DNA of 64,000 nucleotides, taken from Brevibacterium sanguinis. Its GTDB lineage: Bacteria > Actinomycetota > Actinomycetes > Actinomycetales > Brevibacteriaceae. Positions 23,158-32,408 of this stretch are shown piece after piece (the first letter of the stretch is position 1; the number at the start of each line of letters is the position of its first letter). Location: positions 297,185 through 361,184 of the forward strand of contig NZ_QNSB01000005.1 in the NCBI RefSeq assembly GCF_003315415.1, read 5' to 3'. Made by a program: the position numbers and the translations under genes. The notes beneath the pieces are model-generated. The model worked only from the letters and a program-made list of their open reading frames with translations. It ran no database searches and had not been told where the DNA came from.

Positions 23158-23163
23158 TAGAAT
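23158..23163 (+). promoter_or_regulatory. -10 box TAGAAT of a leaderless promoter
   Basis: TAGAAT ends 6 nt before the GTG at 23170. The candidate iron box lies about 20 bp upstream, over the expected -35 region. Confidence 0.55.
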
Positions 23164-23169
23164 GGTGGG

Positions 23170-24090
23170 GTGTCAGAACCCGCCCTCTCCATCCGCGGAC
23201 TCCGCTACTCGTACGGAGCGCATGAGGTCGTCGACGGAATCGATCTGCAGGCCCGTGCCGGTTCCCTCCTCGCCGTCCTCGGCCCCAACGGCGCCGGGAA
23301 GTCGACGACGATCTCCCTGGCGGTGGGCACCCGCGCCCCCGATGCGGGCGAGGTGCGCATCTTCGGCCTCGATCCGTGGCGCGACCATGAGCGGACCTCG
23401 CTCCTGACCGGGGTCATGCTCCAGGAGGGCGGGCTGCCGATGAGCGCGAAGCCGCGCTCCGTCCTCACCCACCTCGCCTCTCTCTACCCGGACCCCGTGC
23501 CGGTGTCCGAGCTCGCCGGGCCCCTGGGCATCGACGAGTTCGCCGACCGCTCGATCCGCCGCCTCTCGGGCGGCCAGCGGCAGCGGGTGGCGCTCGCGGC
23601 CGCGCTCATCGGTCGGCCCCGCCTCGTCTTCCTCGACGAGCCCTGCGCCGGCCTCGACCCGCAGTCTCGCGCCGTCGTCCACTCCTTCATCCGGGAGCTG
23701 CGCGAGAAGGGCGTGGCCCTCGTGCTCACGACCCATGACCTCGCCGAGGCGGAGGAGCTCGCCGACGAGGTCGTCGTCATCGACCGCGGCCGGGTCATCG
23801 CCCACGGCGCCCCCGAGCAGCTGCGCGGGACGAACCCGGAGAGCAGGCGGCTCGTCATCGGGCTCGCCCCCCTCGGGCCGCCCCCCGAGCTGCTCGCGGC
23901 GCTCGACGCCATCGCGCCCACGGCGGCCGGCGATGCGCGCGTCGTCGTCTCCGGTCCGCTGACGAGCGGGCAGATCGCGGCCCTGTGCACGCGGATCGCC
24001 GAGGCGGGCCTCGAGATCACCGACATCGAGCTGCAGGCGCAGTCGCTGTCGGACGTGTTCTTCGACCTCACCGGGAGGCCGCTGCGATGA
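23170..24090 (+). CDS. ABC-2-type exporter ATP-binding subunit
   Basis: This 306-residue ATPase has Walker A LGPNGAGKSTTI, signature LSGGQRQRVALAAALIG, Walker B LVFLDEPCAGLDP and switch THDLAEAEELAD, followed by a C-terminal domain of about 80 residues typical of drug/lipid exporter ATPases (DrrA/CcmA type). It starts with GTG at 23170 directly behind a leaderless promoter. It overlaps the permease gene by 4 bp and precedes ctaA. In mycobacteria a similar exporter also sits between sufR and the heme A/O genes, so the linkage is conserved though the substrate is unknown. Confidence 0.92.
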   Translation: MSEPALSIRGLRYSYGAHEVVDGIDLQARAGSLLAVLGPNGAGKSTTISLAVGTRAPDAGEVRIFGLDPWRDHERTSLLTGVMLQEGGLPMSAKPRSVLTHLASLYPDPVPVSELAGPLGIDEFADRSIRRLSGGQRQRVALAAALIGRPRLVFLDEPCAGLDPQSRAVVHSFIRELREKGVALVLTTHDLAEAEELADEVVVIDRGRVIAHGAPEQLRGTNPESRRLVIGLAPLGPPPELLAALDAIAPTAAGDARVVVSGPLTSGQIAALCTRIAEAGLEITDIELQAQSLSDVFFDLTGRPLR

Positions 24091-24866
24091 CCGTCCTCGA
24101 CCTGACGACAGCCGTCGCCGGCACGGGAGCCCGGATGCGCCTGCGGCGCGTGCTCGCCCAGACGCGCTTCGAGACGCTCGCGGTGCTCCGCAACGGGGAG
24201 CAGCTGCTGCTCTCCCTCGTCCTGCCGCTGGGGATGCTCGTCGTCCTCGCCCGCACTCCCCTGCTCGAGGCCCTCGGGATGATCGCACCGGGAACCGATC
24301 CGCTCACCTTCGCCCTGCCCGCGGCCCTGAGCCTGTGCCTGGCGTCGACGGCGTTCACCGGGCAGGCGATCGCCACGGCCTTCGACCGCCGCTACGGGGT
24401 GCTCCGGCAGCTCGCGACGACACCGCTGGGCACGAGCGGGCTCATCCTCGGCAAGCTCGGCGCCGTCGTGGTCGTCGTGCTCATCCAGTTCGCCCTGGCG
24501 TTCGCCATCGCCGTCGTCCTCGGCCTCTCCGCCGCCGTCGACGTGCCCGCGCTCGTCCTCGCGACCGTGCTCGGCACCGCCGCCTTCCTCTCCCTCGGAC
24601 TGCTGCTGGCGGGCACCGTGCGCGCCGAGGCGACCCTGGCCGGGGCCAACCTCCTGTGGGTGCTCATGGCCGGGGCCGGCGGTCTCGTCCTCGCCCATCC
24701 GGGCGAATGGGGCACCGTCGTGTCCTACCTGCCGTCGGGAGCCCTCGGCGACGCGATGCGCGCCGCCGTGGGATCCGGCACCATCGACATCACCGCACTG
24801 ATCGTGCTCCTCGTGTGGGGGCTCGCCGGAACCGCCGCCGCGCGCAGATGGTTCCGATTCGAATGA
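24087..24866 (+). CDS. ABC-2-type exporter permease
   Basis: This 259-residue membrane protein has six predicted membrane segments (for example QLLLSLVLPLGMLVVLA and VVVVVLIQFALAFAIAVVLG) and the ABC-2 coupling region RRYGVLRQLATTPLGTSGLI. It forms the transporter with the ATPase just upstream, whose stop it overlaps (ATGA). The ATG at 24087 is used; an upstream in-frame extension lies in the ATPase gene and is not membrane-like. The substrate is unknown. Confidence 0.92.
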   Translation: MTVLDLTTAVAGTGARMRLRRVLAQTRFETLAVLRNGEQLLLSLVLPLGMLVVLARTPLLEALGMIAPGTDPLTFALPAALSLCLASTAFTGQAIATAFDRRYGVLRQLATTPLGTSGLILGKLGAVVVVVLIQFALAFAIAVVLGLSAAVDVPALVLATVLGTAAFLSLGLLLAGTVRAEATLAGANLLWVLMAGAGGLVLAHPGEWGTVVSYLPSGALGDAMRAAVGSGTIDITALIVLLVWGLAGTAAARRWFRFE

Positions 24867-24874
24867 GGAGAGAA

Positions 24875-25777
24875 GTGGTCACCACCAAGATCCGCATCGC
24901 CGCCTGGGCCATGCTCATCGCCCAGGCCGGAATCATCTTCACCGGCGGAATCGTCCGGCTCACCGGCTCGGGGCTCGGCTGCTCCGACTGGCCGAAGTGC
25001 ACTCCCGACTCCCTCGTCGCGACCGAGGAGATGGGCATCCACGGGGCCATCGAGTTCGGCAACCGGCTGCTCGCCGTGGGCCTGGCCCTCCTCGGCGTGG
25101 TCATCATGATCATGCTGTGGAAGGGCCGGAAGGCGCGCCCGGACCTGTTCTGGCTCAACGTCGGCCTCGTCGCCATCGTCCCCGTCCAGGCCGTCGTCGG
25201 CGGCATCACGGTGTGGACCAAGCTCAACCCCTGGGTCGTCGCCGGGCACTTCGTGCCCTCGGCGATCGCCGTCGGGGTCGCCGCCTACTTCGTCCGCCGC
25301 ACCTACGACACGGGGGTGCGCACCGGCCGGAGGGCGCCGCAACCGCTGCCGGCGCTCGGCTGGATCATCCTCGGCCTCACCGCGATCATCGTCGTCTTCG
25401 GGGTGCTCACCACCGGCGCGGGCCCGCACTCGGGGTCGACGATGTCGACGCGCAACGGGCTCGACAACGTCCTCATCACCCGCGCCCACGCGGTGCCGGT
25501 CTGGCTGCTCGTGGCGACGACCATCGGCGCCCTCGTCGTCGCGGCCCGTCGGCGGTGGCAGCCGATGATGCGGCCGCTGCAGGTCCTCCTCGTCATCGAG
25601 ATCCTCCAGGGGCTCATCGGCTACGTCCAGTACTTCCTCGGCGTCCCGATCGTCCTCGTGGCCTTCCACATGATCGGTCTCTCGGCTACCATCGCGGCAA
25701 GCGTCGCGGTCTGCGACAGCGCATACCCGAGGAGCACCCATGCCGACACCGATCGTCGGGTGCCTGTGGTTCGCTGA
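24875..25777 (+). CDS. ctaA: Heme A synthase
   Basis: CtaA oxidises the methyl group of heme O to give heme A for aa3 oxidase. The 300-residue protein has eight membrane segments, the first-loop signature GLGCSDWPKC with the paired cysteines found in one CtaA class, and histidines in the conserved positions (HGAIEFGNRL, VVAGHFVPSA, TRAHAVPVWL, VAFHMIGL) for heme binding. GTG at 24875 is chosen because GAGGAG sits a few bases upstream; an ATG at 24863 overlapping the permease stop region is possible. The last 38 bp overlap the next gene. Confidence 0.93.
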   Translation: MVTTKIRIAAWAMLIAQAGIIFTGGIVRLTGSGLGCSDWPKCTPDSLVATEEMGIHGAIEFGNRLLAVGLALLGVVIMIMLWKGRKARPDLFWLNVGLVAIVPVQAVVGGITVWTKLNPWVVAGHFVPSAIAVGVAAYFVRRTYDTGVRTGRRAPQPLPALGWIILGLTAIIVVFGVLTTGAGPHSGSTMSTRNGLDNVLITRAHAVPVWLLVATTIGALVVAARRRWQPMMRPLQVLLVIEILQGLIGYVQYFLGVPIVLVAFHMIGLSATIAASVAVCDSAYPRSTHADTDRRVPVVR

Positions 25778-26204
25778 CAGCGCCGAGGAGGCCATGGAGT
25801 TCTACTGCTCCGTGTTCCCGAACTCGCGCATCGTCTCCATCGAGAGATATCCCGATGCCTCCCTCGACGAGCACTTCGAGGGGATGGAGGGCAGGGTCCT
25901 CTCCGGCGTCTTCGAGCTCGACGGCAGCCGCTTCGTCTGCCTCGACGGCGGTCCCGCCTTCACCTTCAACGAGGCGATCTCCCTGACCGTCGAATGCGCG
26001 GATCAGGCCGAGATCGATCATTACTGGTCGGCGCTGTCGGCCTCACCCGAGCACGAGCAGTGCGGCTGGCTCAAGGATCGCTTCGGGGTCAGCTGGCAGA
26101 TCGTGCCGGAGAACCTCGGCGAGCTGATGACCGGGGACGCTCAGATCAGGGCGCTGATGGGAATGAAGAAGATCGTCATCGCCGACCTCGTGGGCGCCGG
26201 CTGA
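25740..26204 (+). CDS. VOC/PhnB-like glyoxalase-fold protein
   Basis: This 154-residue protein belongs to the PF06983-type vicinal-oxygen-chelate family: PIVGCLWFADSAEEAMEFYC at the N-terminus, EGRVLSGVFELDGSRFVCLDGG in the middle, and CGWLKDRFGVSWQIVPENL near the end. Members labelled 3-demethylubiquinone methyltransferase by old annotation do not have that activity. The true function is unknown. It overlaps ctaA by 38 bp with GAGGAG before its ATG, so it is probably co-transcribed with ctaA. A strong hairpin follows 41 bp after the stop. Confidence 0.85.
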   Translation: MPTPIVGCLWFADSAEEAMEFYCSVFPNSRIVSIERYPDASLDEHFEGMEGRVLSGVFELDGSRFVCLDGGPAFTFNEAISLTVECADQAEIDHYWSALSASPEHEQCGWLKDRFGVSWQIVPENLGELMTGDAQIRALMGMKKIVIADLVGAG

Positions 26205-26244
26205 GCGCGGTCGGGCGCACACGATCATGACGGCCCGCCGACGA

Positions 26245-26306
26245 CCGCGACCCGGAAGTGCAGATGCGCGGCATTCGTGCCGCGCGTACGCACTTCCGGG
26301 TCGCGG
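26245..26306. terminator. Large two-tier hairpin between VOC and ctaB genes
   Basis: The outer arms CCGCGACCCGGAAGTGC (26245-26261) and GCACTTCCGGGTCGCGG (26290-26306) are a perfect 17-bp inverted repeat. Inside is a second stem GCGCGGCA / TGCCGCGC with a TTCG tetraloop (26266-26285). It lies between convergent genes and is probably a bidirectional terminator, though no T-run follows. Confidence 0.7.
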
Positions 26307-26350
26307 TATCCGTTCAGAGGCCGCGTGCCGTCAGCGCACGCGGCGGGCGG

Positions 26351-27337
26351 TCACCAGACGCCGGGGATGAGCTGGTCGACGAACGGGTCGATCGCGACGG
26401 CGAGGAACAGCACGGACAGGTACGTGATCGAGCCGTGGAAGACGCGCATCGCCCGCAGCGAGGTCCCGTCGAGGCCCTTCTTCGCGCGGGACACCAGGGC
26501 GTAGCACGAGAGCAGGAACCAGGCGCCGGCGACGACGGCGGTGATCGTGTACACCGGGCCCATCGGGGCGACCGGGATGAGCGCGAGCGAGCAGAGGATC
26601 ATCGCCCACGTGTAGAGGATCATCTGCCGGCCCACCGAGGTCGGCGGGACCTTCGAGGGCAACATCGGGACGTCGGCGGCGTCGTAGTCGGCCTTGTACT
26701 TGATCGCCAGCGGCCAGTAGTGCGGCGGCGTCCAGAAGAAGATGACGAGGAAGAGCAGGAGAGCCTCCCACGACAGGGATCCGGTCACCGCCGACCATCC
26801 GATGAGCACCGGCATGCAGCCCGCGGCCCCGCCCCAGACGATGTTCTGGGTGGTCCGGCGCTTGAGCACGAGTGTGTAGAAGACGGCGTAGAGCAGGATC
26901 GCGCACGCGGTCAGGCCCGCGGCGACCCAGTTGGTGAAGCCGCCGAGCCAGAAGATCGAGCCGATCCCGAGGCTGAAGGCGAAGATCAGGGCCGCGCGCG
27001 GGCTGATCTCGCCGGTGACGAGGGGTCGGTGCTTGGTCCGCTCCATCTTCGCGTCGATGTCGCGGTCGACGTAGCAGTTGAACACCGACGCCGAGGCGGC
27101 CGCCGCGGCTCCGCCGATGAGCGTGGCGATGACGAGCCAGATGCTCGGCAGGCCGTCCGCGGCGAGGAACATCACGGGGGCGGTGGTGACGAGCAGGAGC
27201 TCGATGACCCGGGGCTTCGTCAGTGCGATGTAGGCCCCGATGATCGACCGGGGCCGTCTGGAGTGCCTCTCCTCATCGATCGTCCTCTGCAGAGGTCGTT
27301 CGCTCTGCGCGGCGGGGGTCTGACGAAGTTCACTCAC
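26351..27337 (-). CDS. ctaB: Heme O synthase (protoheme IX farnesyltransferase)
   Basis: CtaB attaches a farnesyl group to heme B in the membrane. The 328-residue protein has nine membrane segments and both prenyltransferase Asp motifs, NCYVDRDIDAKMERT in the first cytoplasmic loop and YKADYDAADVPMLP in the second, plus TPPHYWPLA. The start is GTG at 27337 with a TAGAAT box 7 nt upstream, so the message is probably leaderless. It is divergent from tkt, 128 bp away. It pairs with ctaA and SURF1 in the same window. Confidence 0.94.
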   Translation of the reverse strand: MSELRQTPAAQSERPLQRTIDEERHSRRPRSIIGAYIALTKPRVIELLLVTTAPVMFLAADGLPSIWLVIATLIGGAAAAASASVFNCYVDRDIDAKMERTKHRPLVTGEISPRAALIFAFSLGIGSIFWLGGFTNWVAAGLTACAILLYAVFYTLVLKRRTTQNIVWGGAAGCMPVLIGWSAVTGSLSWEALLLFLVIFFWTPPHYWPLAIKYKADYDAADVPMLPSKVPPTSVGRQMILYTWAMILCSLALIPVAPMGPVYTITAVVAGAWFLLSCYALVSRAKKGLDGTSLRAMRVFHGSITYLSVLFLAVAIDPFVDQLIPGVW

Positions 27338-27344
27338 GCCCCCG

Positions 27345-27350
27345 ATTCTA
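27345..27350 (-). promoter_or_regulatory. -10 box TAGAAT of ctaB
   Basis: TAGAAT on the minus strand ends 7 nt before the GTG at 27337, supporting both that start and leaderless transcription. Confidence 0.55.
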
Positions 27351-27406
27351 CCCTCTGTCGAAGTTTTCGCCAGTCGGTGCCCGGCCGTGTCCGGCACCCG
27401 GCACGG

Positions 27407-27412
27407 TAGAGT
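27407..27412 (+). promoter_or_regulatory. -10 box TAGAGT of tkt
   Basis: TAGAGT lies 53 bp before the tkt ATG and would give a leader of about 47 nt that contains a GAAGGA ribosome-binding site. Confidence 0.4.
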
Positions 27413-27465
27413 TTGAGTGCAAGCTTCACAGTGCAGAAGACCCGAACGAAGGATCGCCACGCCTC

Positions 27466-29547
27466 ATGACAACCCTGTCCTGGACCGAACTCGACGACCG
27501 CGCTGTCGACACCGCCCGCCTCCTCGCCGCTGATGCCGTCCAGAAGGCCGGTCACGGGCATCCGGGAACGGCGATGAGCCTGGCTCCCGTCGCGTACTAC
27601 CTCTACCAGCACGGCCTCCACCACGATCCCTCCGATCCGACCTGGATCGGCCGCGACCGCTTCGTCCTCTCCTGCGGGCACAGCTCGCTCACCCAGTACG
27701 TCCAGCTCTACCTCGCCGGCTTCGGCCTCGAGCTCGACGACCTCAAGGCGCTGCGGACCTGGGGCTCCCTGACCCCCGGCCACCCCGAGGTCGGGCACAC
27801 CGCCGGCGTCGAGATCACGACGGGCCCGCTGGGCTCCGGCCTCGCCTCGGCGGTGGGCATGGCGATGGCCGCCCGCCGCGAACGCGGGCTCTTCGACCCC
27901 GATGCCGCGCCCGGCACCTCCCCCTTCGACCATCAGATCGTCGTCCTCGCCTCCGACGGCGACCTCGAGGAGGGAGTCTCGGGCGAGGCCTCGTCCCTGG
28001 CCGGTACCCAGGAGCTCGGCAACCTCACGGTGATCTGGGACGACAACCGGATCTCGATCGAGGACGACACCTCGATCGCCTTCGCCGAGGATGTCGCCGC
28101 CCGCTACGCCGCCTACGGCTGGCACGTCCAGCACGTCGACTTCACCGCCGGTGACGAGTACACCGAGGACATCGAGGCCCTCCACGCCGCCCTCGAGGCC
28201 TCCCGCGAGGATCCGCGCCCCTCGTTCATCCGCCTGTCGACGATCATCGCGTGGCCCGCCCCCAACGCCCGCAACACCGGTGCCGCCCATGGGGCGGCCC
28301 TCGGCGAGGACGAGGTCCGGGCGACGAAGGAGCTGCTCGGCTTCGACCCCGAGGCGACCTTCGCCGTAGAGCCCGAGGTCCTCGAGCACACCCGCGCCGT
28401 CCGCGACCGCGGAGCGGCGGCCCATGCCGAGTGGAACGAGTCCTACCGGGCGTGGCGCGAGGCGAATCCGGAGGCCGTCGAGCTGTTCGACCGTCTCGCC
28501 GAGCGCCGGCTGCCCGACGGCCTCGACGAGCTGCTGCCGGTGTTCGAGCCCAGTGAGAAGGGCATCGCGACGCGCGCGGCCTCGGGTCAGGTGCTCAACG
28601 CGATCGCCGGCGCCATGCCGGAGCTGTGGGGCGGGTCCGCCGACCTCGCGGGATCGAACAACACGCTGATCAAGGGCGAGCCGAGCTTCCTGCCCGCCCA
28701 CCGCTCCTCGTCGACCTTCGCCGGTCACGAGTACGGTCGCAACATCCACTTCGGCGTCCGCGAGTTCTCCGCGGGCCTCATCTGCAACGGCATCGCCCTG
28801 CACGGGAACACCCGCCCCTACAACGGCACGTTCCTCGTCTTCAGCGACTACCAGCGCCCGGCCGTGCGGCTGGCCGCCCTCCAGCAGCTGCCGACCCTGT
28901 TCGTGTGGACCCACGACTCGATCGGCCTCGGCGAGGACGGTCCGACCCACCAGCCGATCGAGCACCTCTCCGCCCTCCGGGCCATCCCCGGCCTCGACGT
29001 GGTCCGCCCCGCGGATGCGAATGAGACCGCGATCGTGTGGCGGAAGGTCCTCGACCGCGCCGACGGCCCCAGCGGCCTCGTCCTCACCCGGCAGGCCGTG
29101 CCGGTCCTCGACCGGGAGCGGTTCGCGCCGGCCGCCGAGGCGGCCCGCGGCGGCTACGTCCTCTGGGACACGTCCGCGGACCCCGAGGTCGCACTCATCG
29201 CCAGCGGATCCGAGGTCGCGATCGCGGTCGCCGCGGCCGAGCAGCTCCAGGCGGCGGGCACCGCGGCGCGCGTCGTGTCGATGCCGTGCCAGGAGTGGTT
29301 CGACGCCCAGCCGGCCGAGTACCGGGAATCCGTGCTCCCGCGGGACCTGCGGGCGCGGGTGAGCGTCGAGGCCGCCTCGGCGATGAGCTGGCACAAGTAC
29401 CTCGGGGACGCGGGCCGGGCGGTGTCGATCGAGCACTTCGGCGCCTCGGCGGACTACGCGACCCTCTACGAGAAGTTCGGGATCACCCCCGCCGCGGTCG
29501 TCTCCGCGGCGCAGGAGTCCCTGTCGACGGCAGAGGTGGGAGCATGA
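27466..29547 (+). CDS. tkt: Transketolase
   Basis: Transketolase moves two-carbon units in the pentose phosphate pathway with thiamine diphosphate. The 693-residue protein has [15 protein letters not shown] at the N-terminus, the ThDP motif ending in [18 protein letters not shown] then NLTVIWDDN, and pyrimidine-domain [17 protein letters not shown] with the catalytic Glu region. Length is standard. GAAGGA precedes the ATG. It is followed by tal with a 4-bp overlap (ATGA) and then pgi, forming one operon. Confidence 0.97.
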   Translation: MTTLSWTELDDRAVDTARLLAADAVQKAGHGHPGTAMSLAPVAYYLYQHGLHHDPSDPTWIGRDRFVLSCGHSSLTQYVQLYLAGFGLELDDLKALRTWGSLTPGHPEVGHTAGVEITTGPLGSGLASAVGMAMAARRERGLFDPDAAPGTSPFDHQIVVLASDGDLEEGVSGEASSLAGTQELGNLTVIWDDNRISIEDDTSIAFAEDVAARYAAYGWHVQHVDFTAGDEYTEDIEALHAALEASREDPRPSFIRLSTIIAWPAPNARNTGAAHGAALGEDEVRATKELLGFDPEATFAVEPEVLEHTRAVRDRGAAAHAEWNESYRAWREANPEAVELFDRLAERRLPDGLDELLPVFEPSEKGIATRAASGQVLNAIAGAMPELWGGSADLAGSNNTLIKGEPSFLPAHRSSSTFAGHEYGRNIHFGVREFSAGLICNGIALHGNTRPYNGTFLVFSDYQRPAVRLAALQQLPTLFVWTHDSIGLGEDGPTHQPIEHLSALRAIPGLDVVRPADANETAIVWRKVLDRADGPSGLVLTRQAVPVLDRERFAPAAEAARGGYVLWDTSADPEVALIASGSEVAIAVAAAEQLQAAGTAARVVSMPCQEWFDAQPAEYRESVLPRDLRARVSVEAASAMSWHKYLGDAGRAVSIEHFGASADYATLYEKFGITPAAVVSAAQESLSTAEVGA

Positions 29548-30644
29548 GCAGCGGACTGCAGCAGCTGAAGGACCACGGAGTCTCGATCTGGCTCGACGAC
29601 CTCTCGCGGCCGCGCCTCGAATCCGGCGGGCTCGCGGCGATGATCGAGACGTCCCACGTCACCGGGGTGACGACGAACCCGACGATCTTCGCCACCGCGA
29701 TCGCCGGCGACGGCTACACCGACACCCTCCACGACCTCAAGGTCCGGGGAGTCGGCGTCGACGAGGCCATCGAGGAGCTGACGACCGCCGACGTCGCCGA
29801 GGCGGCCCGGCTGTTCCGCGGCGTCCACGAGGCCACGGACGGGGTCGACGGCCGGGTCTCGATCGAGGTCGCTCCCCCGCTGGCCCACGACGCGGCCGCG
29901 ACGACGGCCAGCGCGAGGGCGCTGTGGGAGAAGGTCGGGGAGCCCAACGCGCTCATCAAGATCCCGGCCACCGAGGCGGGTCTGACCGCGATCGCCGAGA
30001 CGATCGGCGCGGGCATCAGCGTCAACGTCACCCTCATCTTCTCCCTCACCCGCTACCGGCACGTCGTCGAGGCGTACCTGCAGGGGCTGGAGAAGGCCCG
30101 GGCCGCGGGACACGACCTCAGCCGCATCCAGTCGGTGGCCTCCGTGTTCGTCTCCCGCGTCGACTCGGAGATCGATCAGCGCCTCGACGCGATCGACGAT
30201 CCGGCCGCGGCGAAGCTCAAGGGCAGGGCGGGGGTCGCCAACTGCGTCCTCGCCCACGAGATCCACTCCCAGCTGTTCACCTCGGAGCGGTTCCGGGTCC
30301 TCGAACTCGCCGGAGCCGCCCCGCAGCGCCTCCTGTGGGCCTCGACGGGGGTGAAGAACCCCGACTACCCGGACACGCACTACGTGTCCTCGCTCGTGGC
30401 CCCGAACACCGTGAACACGATGCCCGAGGCGACGCTCACCGCCTTCGCCGACCACGGTGAGGTGACGCGGGAGATCTCCCCCGACGACTACCGCGCCGCC
30501 GACGAGGTCTTCGACGCCCTCGCCCGGCTCGGCATCGACTACGCCGAGGTCATGGACCTGCTCGAGGTCCAGGGGCTCGAGAAGTTCGACGCGAGCTGGA
30601 CAGAGCTCCAGGCGACCGTCGCGACGGCACTGGAGGAATCATGA
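29544..30644 (+). CDS. tal: Transaldolase
   Basis: Transaldolase moves three-carbon dihydroxyacetone units. The 366-residue protein is of the long bacterial/actinobacterial type: SIWLDDLSRPRLESGGLAAM, GVTTNPTIFATAI, NALIKIPATEAGL with the Schiff-base lysine, and GISVNVTLIFSLTRY. The ATG at 29544 overlaps the tkt stop, and the tal stop overlaps the pgi start (ATGA), so all three enzymes are translationally coupled. Confidence 0.97.
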   Translation: MSSGLQQLKDHGVSIWLDDLSRPRLESGGLAAMIETSHVTGVTTNPTIFATAIAGDGYTDTLHDLKVRGVGVDEAIEELTTADVAEAARLFRGVHEATDGVDGRVSIEVAPPLAHDAAATTASARALWEKVGEPNALIKIPATEAGLTAIAETIGAGISVNVTLIFSLTRYRHVVEAYLQGLEKARAAGHDLSRIQSVASVFVSRVDSEIDQRLDAIDDPAAAKLKGRAGVANCVLAHEIHSQLFTSERFRVLELAGAAPQRLLWASTGVKNPDYPDTHYVSSLVAPNTVNTMPEATLTAFADHGEVTREISPDDYRAADEVFDALARLGIDYAEVMDLLEVQGLEKFDASWTELQATVATALEES

Positions 30645-32263
30645 GAGTCCGGCTGAGCGTCCCCGTCCAGGAGGAGTTCGACGCCGAGCTCGCGCGGCTC
30701 CTCGACGCCCATGTGCCCGCGAGGCTCGCGGCCGCCGATCCCTCCCTGTGGCCGGCCGGCTCCGAGGCCGCCCAGCGCCTCGGCTGGGTCGACCTCCCCC
30801 ACCGCGCGGAGGAGCTGCTCACCCGCATCGAGTCGCTGCGGGCCACGCTCGAGGAGCAGGGCCTGCGGTCGATCACCCTGACCGGGATGGGCGGGTCCTC
30901 GCTCGCCCCCGAGGTGATGGCCGAGGCCGCCGGAGTGCGTCTGGAGATCGTCGACTCGACCGATCCCAACCAGGTCATCGAGGCGATCGGCACCGACCTC
31001 GCCCACACCGTCCTCGTCGTCGCCTCCAAGTCCGGGACGACGATCGAGACCGATGCGATCCGCCGCGCGTTCGCCCACGCCTTCGCGGCCGCGGGGATCG
31101 ACCCGGCGACGCGGATGATCGCGATCACCGACCCCGGGACCGAGCTCGACCGGCTCGCCGCCGAGGAGGGGTTCCTGGCGACCTTCCACGCCGATGCGAC
31201 CGTCGGCGGCCGGTTCAGCGCCCTCTCCGCGTTCGGACTCGTGCCGGCCGGTCTCGCCGGGGTCGACGTCCGGGCGATCGTCGCCGAGGCGGCGGCCGCG
31301 AGCCCGACGCTCGAATCCGACGACGCGGACAATCCCGCGCTGCGCTTCGGCACGTGGCTCTCCGTCGCCCATGCGCGGGCCACGGAGAAGCTCGTCCTCG
31401 CCGAGACCTCTCCGGCCCTGACGGGGCTGCGGAGGTGGATCGAGCAGCTCATCGCCGAGTCCCTGGGCAAGGACGGGCAGGGAATCCTCCCCGTCGTCGT
31501 CGACGGCACCGACGACGTCGGATTCGCCGACGCCCGGGCCGACGCCCTCCTCTGCGCCCTCGGCCCGGCGGCCGAGTTCACCGCACCCTCGGGCTTCCAC
31601 GCCGTCATCGACGGCAGCCTCGGCGAGCTCTTCCTGTTCTGGGAGCACGCGACGGCCATCGCCGGCTACGGCATCGGCGTCGACCCCTTCGACCAGCCCG
31701 ACGTCGAGGCCGCGAAGTCCCATGCGCGGACCGTGCTCTCCGCCGGCGGCGGGACCGAGGACGAGGAGCCGGCGTTCCGCGAGGGCCACGTCGAGGTCTT
31801 CGGGGACGTCGGTGAGGCCCGCGACCTCGTCTCCGCGCTCGACGGTCTCTTCTCCGAGGTCGACGAGTACGGCTACGTCGGGGTCCAGGCGTTCCTCGAC
31901 CGGATCGCCGAGGCGCATGCCGAGTCGCTGCGGCCCCTCGTCTCCCTCCACGCCGGGGTGCAGGCGACGTTCGGCTTCGGCCCCCGGTACCTCCACTCGA
32001 CCGGCCAGTACCACAAGGGAGGCCATGCCAATGGTGTGTTCCTCCAGATCACGGCCGCCGCCCGCACCGAGCTGCTCGTGCCCGGACGGCCGTACGGGTT
32101 CAGCGTCCTGCAGAGGGCGCAGGCGCTCGGCGACGCCGCGGCGCTGACCGAGAAGGGCAGGAGGGTGCTGCGCGTCCATCTGCTCGACCGGTCGCAGGGC
32201 CTCGAGCAGCTGAGGGCCGCGATCGAGGCGGTCGAGCCCCGCCACCACTACGGCGTCGACTGA
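30641..32263 (+). CDS. pgi: Glucose-6-phosphate isomerase
   Basis: This 540-residue sugar isomerase interconverts glucose 6-phosphate and fructose 6-phosphate. It has LTGMGGSSLAPEVMAEAAG, VVASKSGTTIETDAIRRAFA for phosphate binding, and ELFLFWEHATAIAGYGIGVD then PFDQPDVEAAK. The sequence is of the kind found fused to transaldolase as a Tal-Pgi protein in some actinobacteria; here the two remain separate but overlapping genes. In M. tuberculosis tkt-tal is followed by zwf-opcA-devB, whereas here pgi ends the operon at tandem hairpins. Confidence 0.93.
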   Translation: MRVRLSVPVQEEFDAELARLLDAHVPARLAAADPSLWPAGSEAAQRLGWVDLPHRAEELLTRIESLRATLEEQGLRSITLTGMGGSSLAPEVMAEAAGVRLEIVDSTDPNQVIEAIGTDLAHTVLVVASKSGTTIETDAIRRAFAHAFAAAGIDPATRMIAITDPGTELDRLAAEEGFLATFHADATVGGRFSALSAFGLVPAGLAGVDVRAIVAEAAAASPTLESDDADNPALRFGTWLSVAHARATEKLVLAETSPALTGLRRWIEQLIAESLGKDGQGILPVVVDGTDDVGFADARADALLCALGPAAEFTAPSGFHAVIDGSLGELFLFWEHATAIAGYGIGVDPFDQPDVEAAKSHARTVLSAGGGTEDEEPAFREGHVEVFGDVGEARDLVSALDGLFSEVDEYGYVGVQAFLDRIAEAHAESLRPLVSLHAGVQATFGFGPRYLHSTGQYHKGGHANGVFLQITAAARTELLVPGRPYGFSVLQRAQALGDAAALTEKGRRVLRVHLLDRSQGLEQLRAAIEAVEPRHHYGVD

Positions 32264-32266
32264 GCC

Positions 32267-32300
32267 CGTCCGCGGACGGCCGCGCGGTCGTCCGCGGACG
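32267..32300. terminator. First hairpin after pgi
   Basis: CGTCCGCGGACG occurs at 32267-32278 and again at 32289-32300. Because each copy is itself palindromic, the pair can fold as a 12-bp stem with a 10-nt loop just beyond the pgi stop. Confidence 0.5.
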
Positions 32301-32306
32301 TGGATG

Positions 32307-32342
32307 TCACAGGGCCCCTGCCGTACGGCAGGGGCCCTGTGA
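32307..32342. terminator. 36-bp perfect palindrome between pgi and secG
   Basis: TCACAGGGCCCCTGCC (32307-32322) is followed by GTAC and its exact reverse complement ending at 32342. The stem of 16 or more base pairs with a four-base loop sits between convergent operons and probably stops transcription from both sides. Confidence 0.75.
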
Positions 32343-32408
32343 GTGTCTCGGTGCCCGGGTGGGGCGGTGCTCAGCCTCTCATCGGCCGATGCCCGGCCGC
32401 GCCGGTGC

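Noticed and set aside
25740..26204. Ubiquinone-pathway methyltransferase name for the VOC protein
   Set aside because: The family name comes from an old misannotation; there is no SAM-binding motif.
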